This document shows positions 1-6,133 of a DNA stretch of 13,528 bases, one piece after another; within the stretch, counting starts at the first letter, position 1; every line of letters begins with the position of its first letter. Under the pieces are notes generated by a model. It did not search any database, was not told where the DNA came from, and saw nothing but the letters and a program-made list of their open reading frames with translations. Source of the DNA: Pseudomonadota bacterium (GTDB lineage: Bacteria > Pseudomonadota > Alphaproteobacteria > Rhizobiales > Tepidamorphaceae); assembly GCA_023435545.1 (NCBI GenBank), contig JAEYRQ010000391.1, positions 1 to 13,528 on the forward strand, read 5' to 3'. The position numbers were made by a program, and so were the translations under genes.

Positions 1-281
1 CCGGCGAGCACGGCTACCGCGACGACCAGCGAACTCTGCCGGATCACCTCAATTTCAGCTACGAACCCGACTCCGGCCGGGATGAAGAAGAGCGGCAGGT
101 GGGGAATGACACGATCAAAGAGCTTCCCCAACTCCGCTTGAATGCCGCGCCAGGAGAGATAGCCGAACAGGATCGCCATTCCGACGATGGCACCAGGTAT
201 CGGCAGATCGAGGCCGGCAACGATGACTTCTCCCGCCGCCTGACATCCCAGGACCTTCAATATGGCGGTGATCATGCTCAT
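1..281 (-). CDS. CidA/LrgA-family holin-like membrane protein, partial (C-terminus outside window)
   Basis: The first 93 residues of a small integral membrane protein are read leftwards from an ATG at 281, and the frame is open to the window edge. The LPIPG motif, preceded by an AAGEVIVAGLD-type segment and followed by a hydrophobic stretch (AIVGMAILFGYL), is the hallmark of the CidA/LrgA family. A second hydrophobic segment (LPLFFIPAGVGFV) also fits. These proteins form holin-like pores linked to murein hydrolase export, cell lysis or export of small metabolites, usually with a LrgB/CidB partner, which would lie to the left. A GGAG at 293-296 gives a plausible ribosome site, and a second in-frame ATG lies at 275. 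A LysR-type regulator lies upstream in the same orientation, as cidR does beside cidAB in Bacillus. Family assignment is fairly secure; the function here is inferred. Confidence 0.8.
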   Translation of the reverse strand, partial: MSMITAILKVLGCQAAGEVIVAGLDLPIPGAIVGMAILFGYLSWRGIQAELGKLFDRVIPHLPLFFIPAGVGFVAEIEVIRQSSLVVAVAVLA

Positions 282-600
282 CGCTTCAACGACTCCTGCA
301 GTGGCGGGGGTCTCCAGCGCGGGCTGCACTATTCCCCGTCCGGAACGATGCGGTGACGAGAGGTAACAATCGCGAAGGCGCGGCCTGCTCTCCAAACAGA
401 GGTAATTCGGCCATCGTGCGGGGCACCGGGGATACCACCGGCCCCTGCCGCCTCGGGAATGCGATCACTGTGTCTCCCGGTCCGCCAATAAGCATGCAGG
501 GAGGGCGGCTCAGGAGGAACTACCGTTTTTCTATCGATCGATAGCCGCCGCTTATGGATGGGTAGGAAAAATCTGATTCAGCATGGCTGATCCAGCTCGG
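282..600. other. intergenic region upstream of the cidA-like gene
   Basis: These 319 bases separate the LysR stop from the cidA-like start and should hold the cidA-like promoter. Short open frames here on both strands have no recognisable protein character and are treated as noise. The one clear structure is the perfect palindrome at 531-544. No convincing -35/-10 pair was identified by eye. Confidence 0.5.
531..544. promoter_or_regulatory. 14-bp perfect palindrome CTATCGATCGATAG
   Basis: CTATCGATCGATAG equals its own reverse complement. It lies in the gap between the LysR gene and the cidA-like gene, 250 bases upstream of the latter's start. It could be an operator for a dimeric regulator. 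Its even-length, gapless symmetry does not fit the T-N11-A box typical of LysR proteins, so the neighbouring LysR protein is not the obvious ligand. The distance from the start codon is long for a direct repressor site. Confidence 0.4.
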
Positions 601-1479
601 CTAGCCGGGCCAGTTGAATGCTCGCACAGCCCTGACGAAGGTTCCGACGGCGGGTGAGAACGGTCGGCCCGGAACAGTCGCCAGGCAAATGCTTCGGGAA
701 ACTTCCGGCTCTACAAGAGGCCGCTGCAACAGTCCCGGCATTGTAACGGCGTACTCGGGCATAAAGGCAACGCCGATACCCGCGAGTACCATCGCCTGAA
801 CCCAGTCTTCCCGATCCGACCGGAAGCGGGCGTAGAGGCTAACGCCGCGCTCCGTGCAGATTCCCATGACCATCTCGCGGAGTTCGCAGGCCAGCCGATC
901 GACGTACGGCTCACCTGCCAGGTCCCGCAGTTTCACCGCATTGAAGCTGGCAAGCCGGTGCTGGGGTGGAAAAATGACGACATAGCGTTCGATGAACATC
1001 TGGTGCGCGTGGAAAAGATCCGAGACCGGCTTCACCGGATTCAGAACAGCCGCATCAAGCTCTCCAGAATCGAGGTTTTGCGTCAAAGATTCCAACGATT
1101 GTTCGGAGATCGCCAGCTCTACTCCGGGATGCTGCTTCTCGAAATGAGCAATGAACCGTGACAGTCGCAAATGTCCGACCGTCGACATCACGCCAAGTCG
1201 GATAGGCACTTGATTGAGAAGCCTGTAGCTGTCTGCAAGCGATTGTGCTGCTTCAGCCCCGTCGATGATACGTTGGAACTGCATCAACAGGGAACGGCCA
1301 AGCTCGCTGAGCCGGATCTGCTTGCCTTCGCGATGGAACAACGGGCCACCCAGCTCGGCCTCCAGCGACTTGATCGCTTTGGTCAGCGCTGGCTGCGAGA
1401 CGTTGCATTCGCGAGCGGCCTTGGTGAAATTCAGGGTTCGCGCGGCGGCCAATGCATAGCGAACCTTGGTGATCTCCAT
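601..1479 (-). CDS. LysR-family transcriptional regulator
   Basis: This is a 292-residue protein, the normal LysR length. Residues 1-60 form the winged helix-turn-helix (LNFTKAARECNVSQPALTKAIKSLE core, then LFHREGKQIRLSELG). Residues from about 90 form the effector-binding domain, starting IRLGVMSTVGHLRLSRF. The ATG at 1479 is preceded by a GGAG with suitable spacing. A T-N11-A dyad at 1529-1545, about 50 bp upstream of the start codon, is a likely autoregulatory site. The next gene downstream in the same direction is the cidA-like gene, 319 bp away, so it may be the target, by analogy with CidR. The effector cannot be told from sequence. This segment looks less GC-rich by eye than the catabolic operons to the right and may have a separate history. 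Confidence 0.92.
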   Translation of the reverse strand: MEITKVRYALAAARTLNFTKAARECNVSQPALTKAIKSLEAELGGPLFHREGKQIRLSELGRSLLMQFQRIIDGAEAAQSLADSYRLLNQVPIRLGVMSTVGHLRLSRFIAHFEKQHPGVELAISEQSLESLTQNLDSGELDAAVLNPVKPVSDLFHAHQMFIERYVVIFPPQHRLASFNAVKLRDLAGEPYVDRLACELREMVMGICTERGVSLYARFRSDREDWVQAMVLAGIGVAFMPEYAVTMPGLLQRPLVEPEVSRSICLATVPGRPFSPAVGTFVRAVRAFNWPG

Positions 1480-1528
1480 GCGACGCTCCGCTTCTGAAGG
1501 CCTCCAAAGTCAATCTAGCGGGTGTCAG

Positions 1529-1545
1529 GATAACTTGTTGTTATC
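1529..1545. promoter_or_regulatory. candidate LysR-type binding site (GATAAC-N5-GTTATC)
   Basis: GATAAC at 1529-1534 and GTTATC at 1540-1545 are perfect inverted 6-mers separated by TTGTT. The T at 1531 and the A at 1543 give the T-N11-A pattern of LysR-family recognition boxes. The site is 50 bp upstream of the LysR start codon, the usual position for negative autoregulation. Binding by this particular regulator is inference. Confidence 0.5.
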
Positions 1546-1821
1546 GCTTAGTGCAAAGCAGTAGGGATTCGGCAAGCTTCCGATTCAGTGGCGCCGTCGC
1601 AGGCCCCCCTGCCCTCACCTCCCGTTGATAGGCGACCGCGGAGCGGACGGCGCCCCAGCCAGTCCCGGCTCGCCCTCGGCCTCTGTACCCGCGAGGTGGC
1701 CCAGGAGTTGGAACCCGGCATCGTCGATCATCGCCGCGTAGAAGCGCATATTCATGTGGCCCATCGCATCGCACATCCAGGGATGGGTGACGCCGACGAA
1801 TGTGACGAGGCCGCCGTCCAT
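1541..1821 (-). pseudogene. hotdog-fold acyl-CoA thioesterase remnant (frameshifted, 3'-truncated)
   Basis: The ATG at 1821 overlaps the stop codon of the BKACE gene (ATGA), as expected for a translationally coupled downstream gene. The first ~45 residues carry the 4-hydroxybenzoyl-CoA/betainyl-CoA thioesterase signature (VTHPWMCDAMGHMNMRFYAAMIDDAGFQLL), with the Asp and His of the DAMGHMN active-site segment. That frame then becomes low-complexity and stops at 1615 after 68 codons, whereas the family is about 140-160 residues. A second frame over about 1604-1690 reads like the family's next strand (GWGAVRSAVAYQREVRAGG), which points to a frameshift between about 1640 and 1700. After about 1604 the similarity ends in both frames, so the 3' half also seems lost. 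In related clusters such enzymes hydrolyse the acyl-CoA made by BKACE. A very short functional protein is possible but unlikely. Confidence 0.6.
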
Positions 1822-2756
1822 CAGAACGCCACCTGATCGCCGCCCTTCAGCTTCAGGAGCTGCCTGGCCTCATCCGGCGTTGCAACATCCAGCGACAACT
1901 CCTTCAGGATCCTGCGGATCTTGGCGACCTGCTCGGCGTTGGAGGTGGCGAGTTCTCCCTTCCCTATATAGAGGCTGTCCTCCAGTCCGACCCGCACATT
2001 GCCTCCCATGATCGCGCCCATGGTGCACAGCGACATCTGGTGCTTGCCGGCGGCGAGTATGGACCAGAGGTAGTCCCCGCCGAAGAGGCGGTCCGCGGTG
2101 CGGCGCATGTGCATCAGGTCCTCGGGATCCGGGCCGATGCCGCCGAGCAGCCCGAAGATCGTCTGCACGAACAGCGGCGGCTCGAGCAGCTTGCGGTCGA
2201 GGAAATGAGCGAGCGCGTAGAGGTGGCTGACGTCGTAGCACTCGAACTCGAAGCGCGTGCCATAGGCGCCGCCGACCTCCTCGATGATGCGTTCGATCTG
2301 CCGGAATGTGTTGGAGACGATGCCGTTGCGCGTCTCCTCGAGATAGCGCTGCTCCCAGTCGTGCTTCCACTCCCGATACTTCCCGGTGATGTGGAACAGC
2401 GCGAAGTTCATCGACCCCATGTTGAGGGAACATAATTCCGGCTTCGCCGCATGGGCTGCCGCCAGCCGTTCCTCCAGCGTCATGGTCAGGCCGCCGCCGG
2501 TCGAGATGTTCATGACGGCATCGGTCTGCTGCTTGATGCGCGGCAGGAAGTCCATGAACAGGCGCGGGTCGGGCGAAGGCTTGCCGGTTTCGGGATCGCG
2601 GGCATGCAGGTGAATGATGGAGGCCCCAGCCTCGGCGGCGCCGACGGCGGCTTCGGCGATCTCGCTCGGCGTGACCGGCAGGTAGGGGCTCATCGTCGGC
2701 GTGTGGATCGATCCGGTAACGGCGCAGGTTACGATGACCTTTGAAGTCGCCTTCAT
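1821..2756 (-). CDS. beta-keto acid cleavage enzyme (BKACE / 3-keto-5-aminohexanoate cleavage family)
   Basis: This 311-residue TIM-barrel metalloenzyme belongs to the DUF849/Kce family. These enzymes condense a beta-keto acid with acetyl-CoA and split it into acetoacetate and a new CoA thioester. The zinc ligands are visible as HLHARD (H49, H51). The STGG loop (S85) and the RVGLED motif (R255, E259, D260) keep the spacing of the catalytic residues of Kce (H46/H48, S82, R226, E230, D231). Kce is about 276 residues; the extra length lies around residues 110-145 (MGSMNFALF onward), as in the longer subgroup. The ATG at 2756 has a GAGGAA ribosome site a few bases upstream; the longer open frame upstream overlaps the ABC gene and is not credible. 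It sits in an operon with a beta-amino-acid-type aminotransferase and a thioesterase remnant. Family and reaction type are secure. The substrate is unknown: dehydrocarnitine (CdhC activity) is one option, an aminotransferase-derived 3-oxo acid another. Confidence 0.92.
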   Translation of the reverse strand: MKATSKVIVTCAVTGSIHTPTMSPYLPVTPSEIAEAAVGAAEAGASIIHLHARDPETGKPSPDPRLFMDFLPRIKQQTDAVMNISTGGGLTMTLEERLAAAHAAKPELCSLNMGSMNFALFHITGKYREWKHDWEQRYLEETRNGIVSNTFRQIERIIEEVGGAYGTRFEFECYDVSHLYALAHFLDRKLLEPPLFVQTIFGLLGGIGPDPEDLMHMRRTADRLFGGDYLWSILAAGKHQMSLCTMGAIMGGNVRVGLEDSLYIGKGELATSNAEQVAKIRRILKELSLDVATPDEARQLLKLKGGDQVAF

Positions 2757-2817
2757 GCGTTTCCTCATTGTTTGACCCGGCGCCGCGGCCGGGAAGATTC
2801 TTGTGCAAGGGGCGGCG
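2757..2817 (-). other. intra-operon spacer with small GC hairpin
   Basis: This 61-base gap is the longest within the minus-strand operon. It contains an inverted repeat at 2776-2793 (CCCGGC, 6-nt loop, GCCGGG) between the ABC ATPase stop and the BKACE ribosome site. No T-run follows, so it is more likely an mRNA stability or processing element than a full terminator. This is a weak call. Confidence 0.3.
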
Positions 2818-3930
2818 CTACGGCTCCAGCGCCAGGCAGTCCTCCAGGCGCCAGCCGACACGTACCTGCGCGCCGCCTGACAGTTCCACCGGTGCGCCGC
2901 TGTTCGGCATCTTGACGACGAAGCCGTCGAGGGCCGGCGCATCGACCGCCAGACGCAAATGGTCGCCCACATAGGTCAGCGATCCGACGGTTGCCTCGAT
3001 CTCGTTGTCGCGGTGCTCGACGTCGTCGAGGACAGCGACGCGCTCCGGGCGCACCGACAGCATCACTTGCTGGCCCGGCGAGACGGCCATGCTTCCGGCC
3101 AGGGCCCGTACCATGCCGCCGCCCACGAGCGCGACCTCGACCCGGTCTCCCTCGGCGCGTTTGATCGTCCCGAACAGCCGGTTGTTCTCGCCGATGAAGC
3201 CCGCCACGAAGCTCGTCTGCGGCCGTTCGTAGAGCTGCGCCGGTGTCGAGATCTGCTGGACCGCGCCGGCATTGAACACGGCGATCCTGTCCGACATCGT
3301 CAGCGCCTCGGTCTGATCGTGGGTGACGTAGACGAAGGTCACGCCGAGGCGGGCGTGAATGTCCTTGATCTCGAACTGCATCTGCTCGCGAAGCTGCTTG
3401 TCGAGCGCACCCAGCGGCTCGTCCATGAGGACGAGACCGGGCTCGAAGATCAGTGCGCGCGCGACGGCGACCCGCTGCTGCTGGCCCCCGGAGAGCTGGT
3501 CCGGCCGCCGCCCCTCGAGGCCCGGCAAGCGCACCATGTCGAGCACCCGCCGCACCCGCTCGGCCGTCTCGGCCCGGGAGAGCCGCCGCACTTCCAGCGG
3601 GAACGCCAGATTTTCGCCCACGGTCATATGCGGAAACAGCGCGTAGTTCTGGAACACCATGCCGATGCCCCGGCGGTTGGCCGGCACGGTGTCGATCCGC
3701 CGCCCGTCGATCGAGATGGATCCCTTCGTCGGTTTCTCGAAACCGGCAAGCATCATCAGCGCCGTGGTCTTTCCGGAGCCGGACGGCCCGAGCAGCGTCA
3801 GGAACTCGCCGCGGGCGATGTCGAGATCGAGATCGCGCACCGCCCACAGCGACCCGTATGCCTTGCCCACGCCCTCGAAGCGCACATGCGTCGCCTCGCC
3901 GGCGCCGGCTGGAGCAGGAGCTGCGCTCAT
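2818..3930 (-). CDS. ABC transporter ATP-binding protein, spermidine/putrescine (PotA) type
   Basis: This 370-residue cytoplasmic ATPase energises the transporter whose other parts are on the opposite strand. It has Walker [10 protein letters not shown] (48-56), a Q-loop at [12 protein letters not shown], the signature LSGGQQQR (146-153), Walker B LVLMDEP (166-172), a D-loop (GALD), and the switch histidine in [10 protein letters not shown] (H204). The C-terminal ~120 residues form the TOBE/OB regulatory domain typical of PotA-like subunits ([20 protein letters not shown]). The ATG at 3930 overlaps the GntR stop (ATGA) and has AGGA just upstream, so translation is coupled. No permease lies on this strand. 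The binding protein and both permeases start at 6134 on the plus strand and belong to the same polyamine-type class. Substrate specificity resides in those proteins, not here. Confidence 0.95.
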   Translation of the reverse strand: MSAAPAPAGAGEATHVRFEGVGKAYGSLWAVRDLDLDIARGEFLTLLGPSGSGKTTALMMLAGFEKPTKGSISIDGRRIDTVPANRRGIGMVFQNYALFPHMTVGENLAFPLEVRRLSRAETAERVRRVLDMVRLPGLEGRRPDQLSGGQQQRVAVARALIFEPGLVLMDEPLGALDKQLREQMQFEIKDIHARLGVTFVYVTHDQTEALTMSDRIAVFNAGAVQQISTPAQLYERPQTSFVAGFIGENNRLFGTIKRAEGDRVEVALVGGGMVRALAGSMAVSPGQQVMLSVRPERVAVLDDVEHRDNEIEATVGSLTYVGDHLRLAVDAPALDGFVVKMPNSGAPVELSGGAQVRVGWRLEDCLALEP

Positions 3931-4649
3931 GAGTCCTGTCCGATCGCCGCGACGGTTTCCTTGCGTCGCGCGGTACGTGGGCTCGCCTCGCCGATGCCGG
4001 CGCTGCTGGCTGCACGGAGCATGATGTCGCCGGCGCTGGCGATGTCGGCGACGATGGCGCGCCGGGCGGCCGCGCCATTGCCCGACCTGAGCGCCGTGAG
4101 CGCGTCGGCATGGTGGTCGAGGCCGAGGCCCAATGTCGCCTCGCCGCGCATGATGTTGAGCCAGGGGCCCACCCGAAGCCACAGCCGCTCGATGATTGGC
4201 ACGAGCATTGCGGAGCGGGCCGCCCGGTAGATGGCGAAATGAAAGGCGCGATTCAGGGCAAGGTAGTCCGCCGCCTCCCCGCCGGCCGAACAGGCGACCA
4301 TCTCCTCATTCAGACGTTCGATGGTGCGGAGTTCCTCGGGGCTGATCGTGGAGGCCGCCCACTCGGCGGCCGCACCCTCGATCGTGCAGCGCACGCGAAC
4401 CGCGTCGGAGATCACCTCCAGCGTCGCCTCCGGCACGATGACGCCGCGATTGGGGTGATCGAACAGAGCGCCGTCGCTGACGAGCTGACGCAGTGCCTCG
4501 CGCACCGGCATCGGGCTGGTCTGGAAGCGCTCGGCGATCGCCCGAACGATCAGCCGCTGGCCGGGCTGCAGATCGCCGTTCATCAGGGCGTCGCGCAGCG
4601 CGGCCGAGACCCGCGAATGCGCCGTTCCCGTAGTCGAACTCTTGGCCAT
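3927..4649 (-). CDS. GntR-family transcriptional regulator, FCD (FadR-type) subgroup
   Basis: This is a 240-residue DNA-binding protein, standard for the family. Residues 9-75 are the winged helix-turn-helix (LIVRAIAERFQTSPMPVREALRQL; wing at HPNRGVIV). Residues 80-215 form the all-helical FCD ligand domain (LNRAFHFAIYRAA, DHHADALTALRSGN). The usual metal-binding set is altered: H137 and H180 are kept, but Asn133 stands where Asp is normal and Asp202 where the last His is normal. It lies second in the minus-strand operon, 22 bases after the aminotransferase and overlapping the ABC ATPase start. It most likely senses the imported compound or a breakdown product and controls both divergent operons through the TGATCA-centred palindromes at 5999-6010 and 6088-6099. 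That regulatory link is inference. The start at 4649 gives a normal N-terminus, although its ribosome site is weak. Confidence 0.92.
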   Translation of the reverse strand: MAKSSTTGTAHSRVSAALRDALMNGDLQPGQRLIVRAIAERFQTSPMPVREALRQLVSDGALFDHPNRGVIVPEATLEVISDAVRVRCTIEGAAAEWAASTISPEELRTIERLNEEMVACSAGGEAADYLALNRAFHFAIYRAARSAMLVPIIERLWLRVGPWLNIMRGEATLGLGLDHHADALTALRSGNGAAARRAIVADIASAGDIMLRAASSAGIGEASPRTARRKETVAAIGQDS

Positions 4650-4671
4650 AGCCTGATCGCTGCCTCTGCCT

Positions 4672-6000
4672 TCAGGTCCGCGGCAGGATCTGCCGATGGG
4701 TCGCCAGGAAATCGTCGAAGGCGGCGATGAAGCCTTCCGCCTCGGCCTCACCGAATGGCAGGGAGAGCGCCAGCATGCCTCGCGGCGTGACATGCTGGCC
4801 CCGCAGCAGCATCTCGACATGCCACAGATCGAGCACTGCCGGATCGGCTGCCTCCAGTTGCGCGGGTGTGTGGACCGGACCGGGGACGAAATGGATGTTC
4901 ATCAGCGAGCCCCTGCCGATGACGATACCCTGCACTTCGTGCCGGGCCAGACAGTCGTTCAACCGTTCCCGCAGCCGATCGCCGATGTCGTTCATCCTTC
5001 GGCTCGCCGCCTCGGTCAGCACGCGGGTGAAGCCGGCATAACCGGCCGTCATGCTGAGGATGTTGTTGTTGAAGGTGCCGCCGTGGGAGAAGGCGTTCGG
5101 CGACTGCGGGTCGAAGCGGTCCATCAGGTCCGCCCTGCCCCCGAACGCCCCGAAGCTCGCTCCGCCGCCCAGATACTTGCCGAGGCTGACGAGATCGGGG
5201 TTGATGCCGTGCTCGCCATGCAGGCCCCGGTAGCCCAGCCGCGACGTCATGACCTCATCGAAGATGAGCAAGGCGCCTGTCTCGCGTGTCGCCTCGCGCA
5301 ACATCTCGAGGAACGCGCGCGTCGCCGGGATGCAGCCGCCGCCTCCCATCATAGGCTCGACGATCACTGCAGCGAGATTCTGCCCGTGGTGCGTAATGGC
5401 CTCGCGGGTGCCCTCGACGTCGTTGTAGTCGGCGAAGACGAACGGGAACGGCAGGTTGAGCGGCGATCCACCGTGGGCGAAGGTGAGCACGCCGCCATGA
5501 TAGCCCTCGCGGAAGGCCAGGATCTTGTCCCTGCCCGTCGCAGCGCGGGCGAGCGATATGGCCATGATATTGGCTTCTGTGCCCGAGTTGCAGAACCGCA
5601 CCCGCTCGATCGCCGGGAAGCGCTCGACGATCGCCGCGGCGTAGCGGGCCTCCCAGGCGTTCGGCGCCCCGAGCGCGACGCCGCCGCGGATGGCGTCGAT
5701 CAAGGCGTCCGCGATGACCGGCTCTGAATGCCCGTACAGCCCGGCGCTGTATTCGGAGACGAGGTCGACATAGCGATGGCCGTCGAGGTCCTGCAGGTAG
5801 CAGCCCTCGCCGCCGGCCATTGCGAGCGGGAACGGCGGGTACCACAGAACTGCCCGGGTGTTGCCGCCGGGCAGCGAAGCCGCAGCCTGCACATGGCGCT
5901 CCAGGCTCCGTGGATTGGCCTTGGTGTAGCGCTCGCGGGCGTCGGCGAGGACCGCTGCAAGGCTGGCATTGCGCGGAAAATCGCGCACTTCGCTGTTCAT
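4672..6000 (-). CDS. class III PLP aminotransferase, beta-amino acid (beta-phenylalanine aminotransferase-like) group
   Basis: This 442-residue PLP enzyme has the glutamate-1-semialdehyde aminomutase-like fold. The phosphate loop is NSGTEAN (138-144), the cofactor aspartate is D248 in IFDEVMTSRLG, and the Schiff-base lysine is K275 in SLGKYLGGG. From memory of the family it follows the beta-phenylalanine aminotransferase of Variovorax more closely than HemL along its length: ANPRS near the start, NTRAVLWYPPFPL, SAGLYGHS, FSHGGTFNNN and VTPRGMLALSLP. R49 and R407 occupy the positions of the two substrate-carboxylate arginines described for that enzyme. Such enzymes move the amino group of a beta-amino acid to 2-oxoglutarate, leaving a beta-keto acid. 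The ATG at 6000 has GGGAG 10 bases upstream; an upstream in-frame start at 6054 has no such support. It is the first gene of the minus-strand operon, with the BKACE downstream. The beta-amino acid assignment is by similarity; the side chain of the substrate is unknown. Confidence 0.88.
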   Translation of the reverse strand: MNSEVRDFPRNASLAAVLADARERYTKANPRSLERHVQAAASLPGGNTRAVLWYPPFPLAMAGGEGCYLQDLDGHRYVDLVSEYSAGLYGHSEPVIADALIDAIRGGVALGAPNAWEARYAAAIVERFPAIERVRFCNSGTEANIMAISLARAATGRDKILAFREGYHGGVLTFAHGGSPLNLPFPFVFADYNDVEGTREAITHHGQNLAAVIVEPMMGGGGCIPATRAFLEMLREATRETGALLIFDEVMTSRLGYRGLHGEHGINPDLVSLGKYLGGGASFGAFGGRADLMDRFDPQSPNAFSHGGTFNNNILSMTAGYAGFTRVLTEAASRRMNDIGDRLRERLNDCLARHEVQGIVIGRGSLMNIHFVPGPVHTPAQLEAADPAVLDLWHVEMLLRGQHVTPRGMLALSLPFGEAEAEGFIAAFDDFLATHRQILPRT

Positions 6001-6010
6001 ATGATCAAAA
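5999..6010. promoter_or_regulatory. second, imperfect copy of the candidate GntR operator
   Basis: ATATGATCAAAA matches 10 of 12 positions of the perfect palindrome at 6088-6099. It overlaps the aminotransferase start codon (6000-5998) and the bases just upstream, so a bound regulator could block transcription or translation initiation of the minus-strand operon. The centre-to-centre distance between copies is 89 bp. It could be a chance match around a common TGATCA core. Confidence 0.4.
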
Positions 6011-6042
6011 CTCCCGACGGGCCGTTCGCTCCGGAAGACCTC

Positions 6043-6071
6043 TTTTACGCACAATCGCTGTTGCCATTCAA
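6043..6071 (-). promoter_or_regulatory. possible sigma-70-type promoter for the minus-strand operon
   Basis: Read leftwards, TTGAAT (6071-6066), a 17-base spacer and GTAAAA (6048-6043) resemble -35 and -10 elements. Initiation would fall near 6036, leaving a leader of about 36 bases before the ATG at 6000. Matches are partial, and alphaproteobacterial promoters vary widely, so this is tentative. Confidence 0.3.
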
Positions 6072-6088
6072 TCGGGATGTGATAGTTA
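6061..6088 (+). promoter_or_regulatory. possible promoter for the plus-strand transport operon
   Basis: TTGCCA (6061-6066) and TAGTTA (6083-6088), separated by 16 bases, are a weak -35/-10 candidate for the operon beginning at 6134. The perfect palindrome at 6088-6099 directly abuts the -10 element, the right place for a repressor. The -10 match is weak. Confidence 0.3.
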
Positions 6089-6099
6089 TTTGATCAAAT
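6088..6099. promoter_or_regulatory. candidate GntR/FCD operator, perfect palindrome ATTTGATCAAAT
   Basis: ATTTGATCAAAT is a perfect 12-bp palindrome in the divergent gap between the two operons, 35 bases upstream of the binding-protein start codon. Short AT-flanked palindromes of this size are typical operators of FadR/VanR-type GntR regulators, and such a regulator is encoded in the adjacent operon. A 10/12 match lies at 5999-6010. Assignment to this regulator is inference. Confidence 0.55.
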
Positions 6100-6133
6100 T
6101 TCGCCTTCAGAGCATGAAACAGGGGAGCCTTCG

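Noticed and set aside
286..495. A 69-codon minus-strand open frame upstream of the cidA-like gene
   Set aside because: It overlaps the likely cidA promoter/leader region, has biased low-complexity composition and no family resemblance.
1821..2972. A 383-codon version of the BKACE starting at 2972
   Set aside because: The added N-terminus overlaps the 3' end of the ABC ATPase gene and is unlike the family, while the ATG at 2756 has a good ribosome site and a family-typical first strand.
2765..4111. A 448-codon open frame on the minus strand overlapping the ABC ATPase
   Set aside because: It is arginine-rich and low-complexity and is a frame-shifted reading of the ATPase and GntR genes, which have clear motifs in another frame.
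2959..4230. A 423-codon plus-strand open frame opposite the ABC ATPase and GntR genes
   Set aside because: It is the antisense of two well-supported genes in high-GC DNA, where long antisense frames are common, and it shows no domain features.
4696..5727. A 343-codon plus-strand open frame opposite the aminotransferase
   Set aside because: It is antisense to a gene with intact PLP-enzyme motifs throughout.
4672..6054. A longer aminotransferase starting at 6054
   Set aside because: The extra 18 residues have no homologous character, and the GGGAG ribosome site fits the ATG at 6000 instead.
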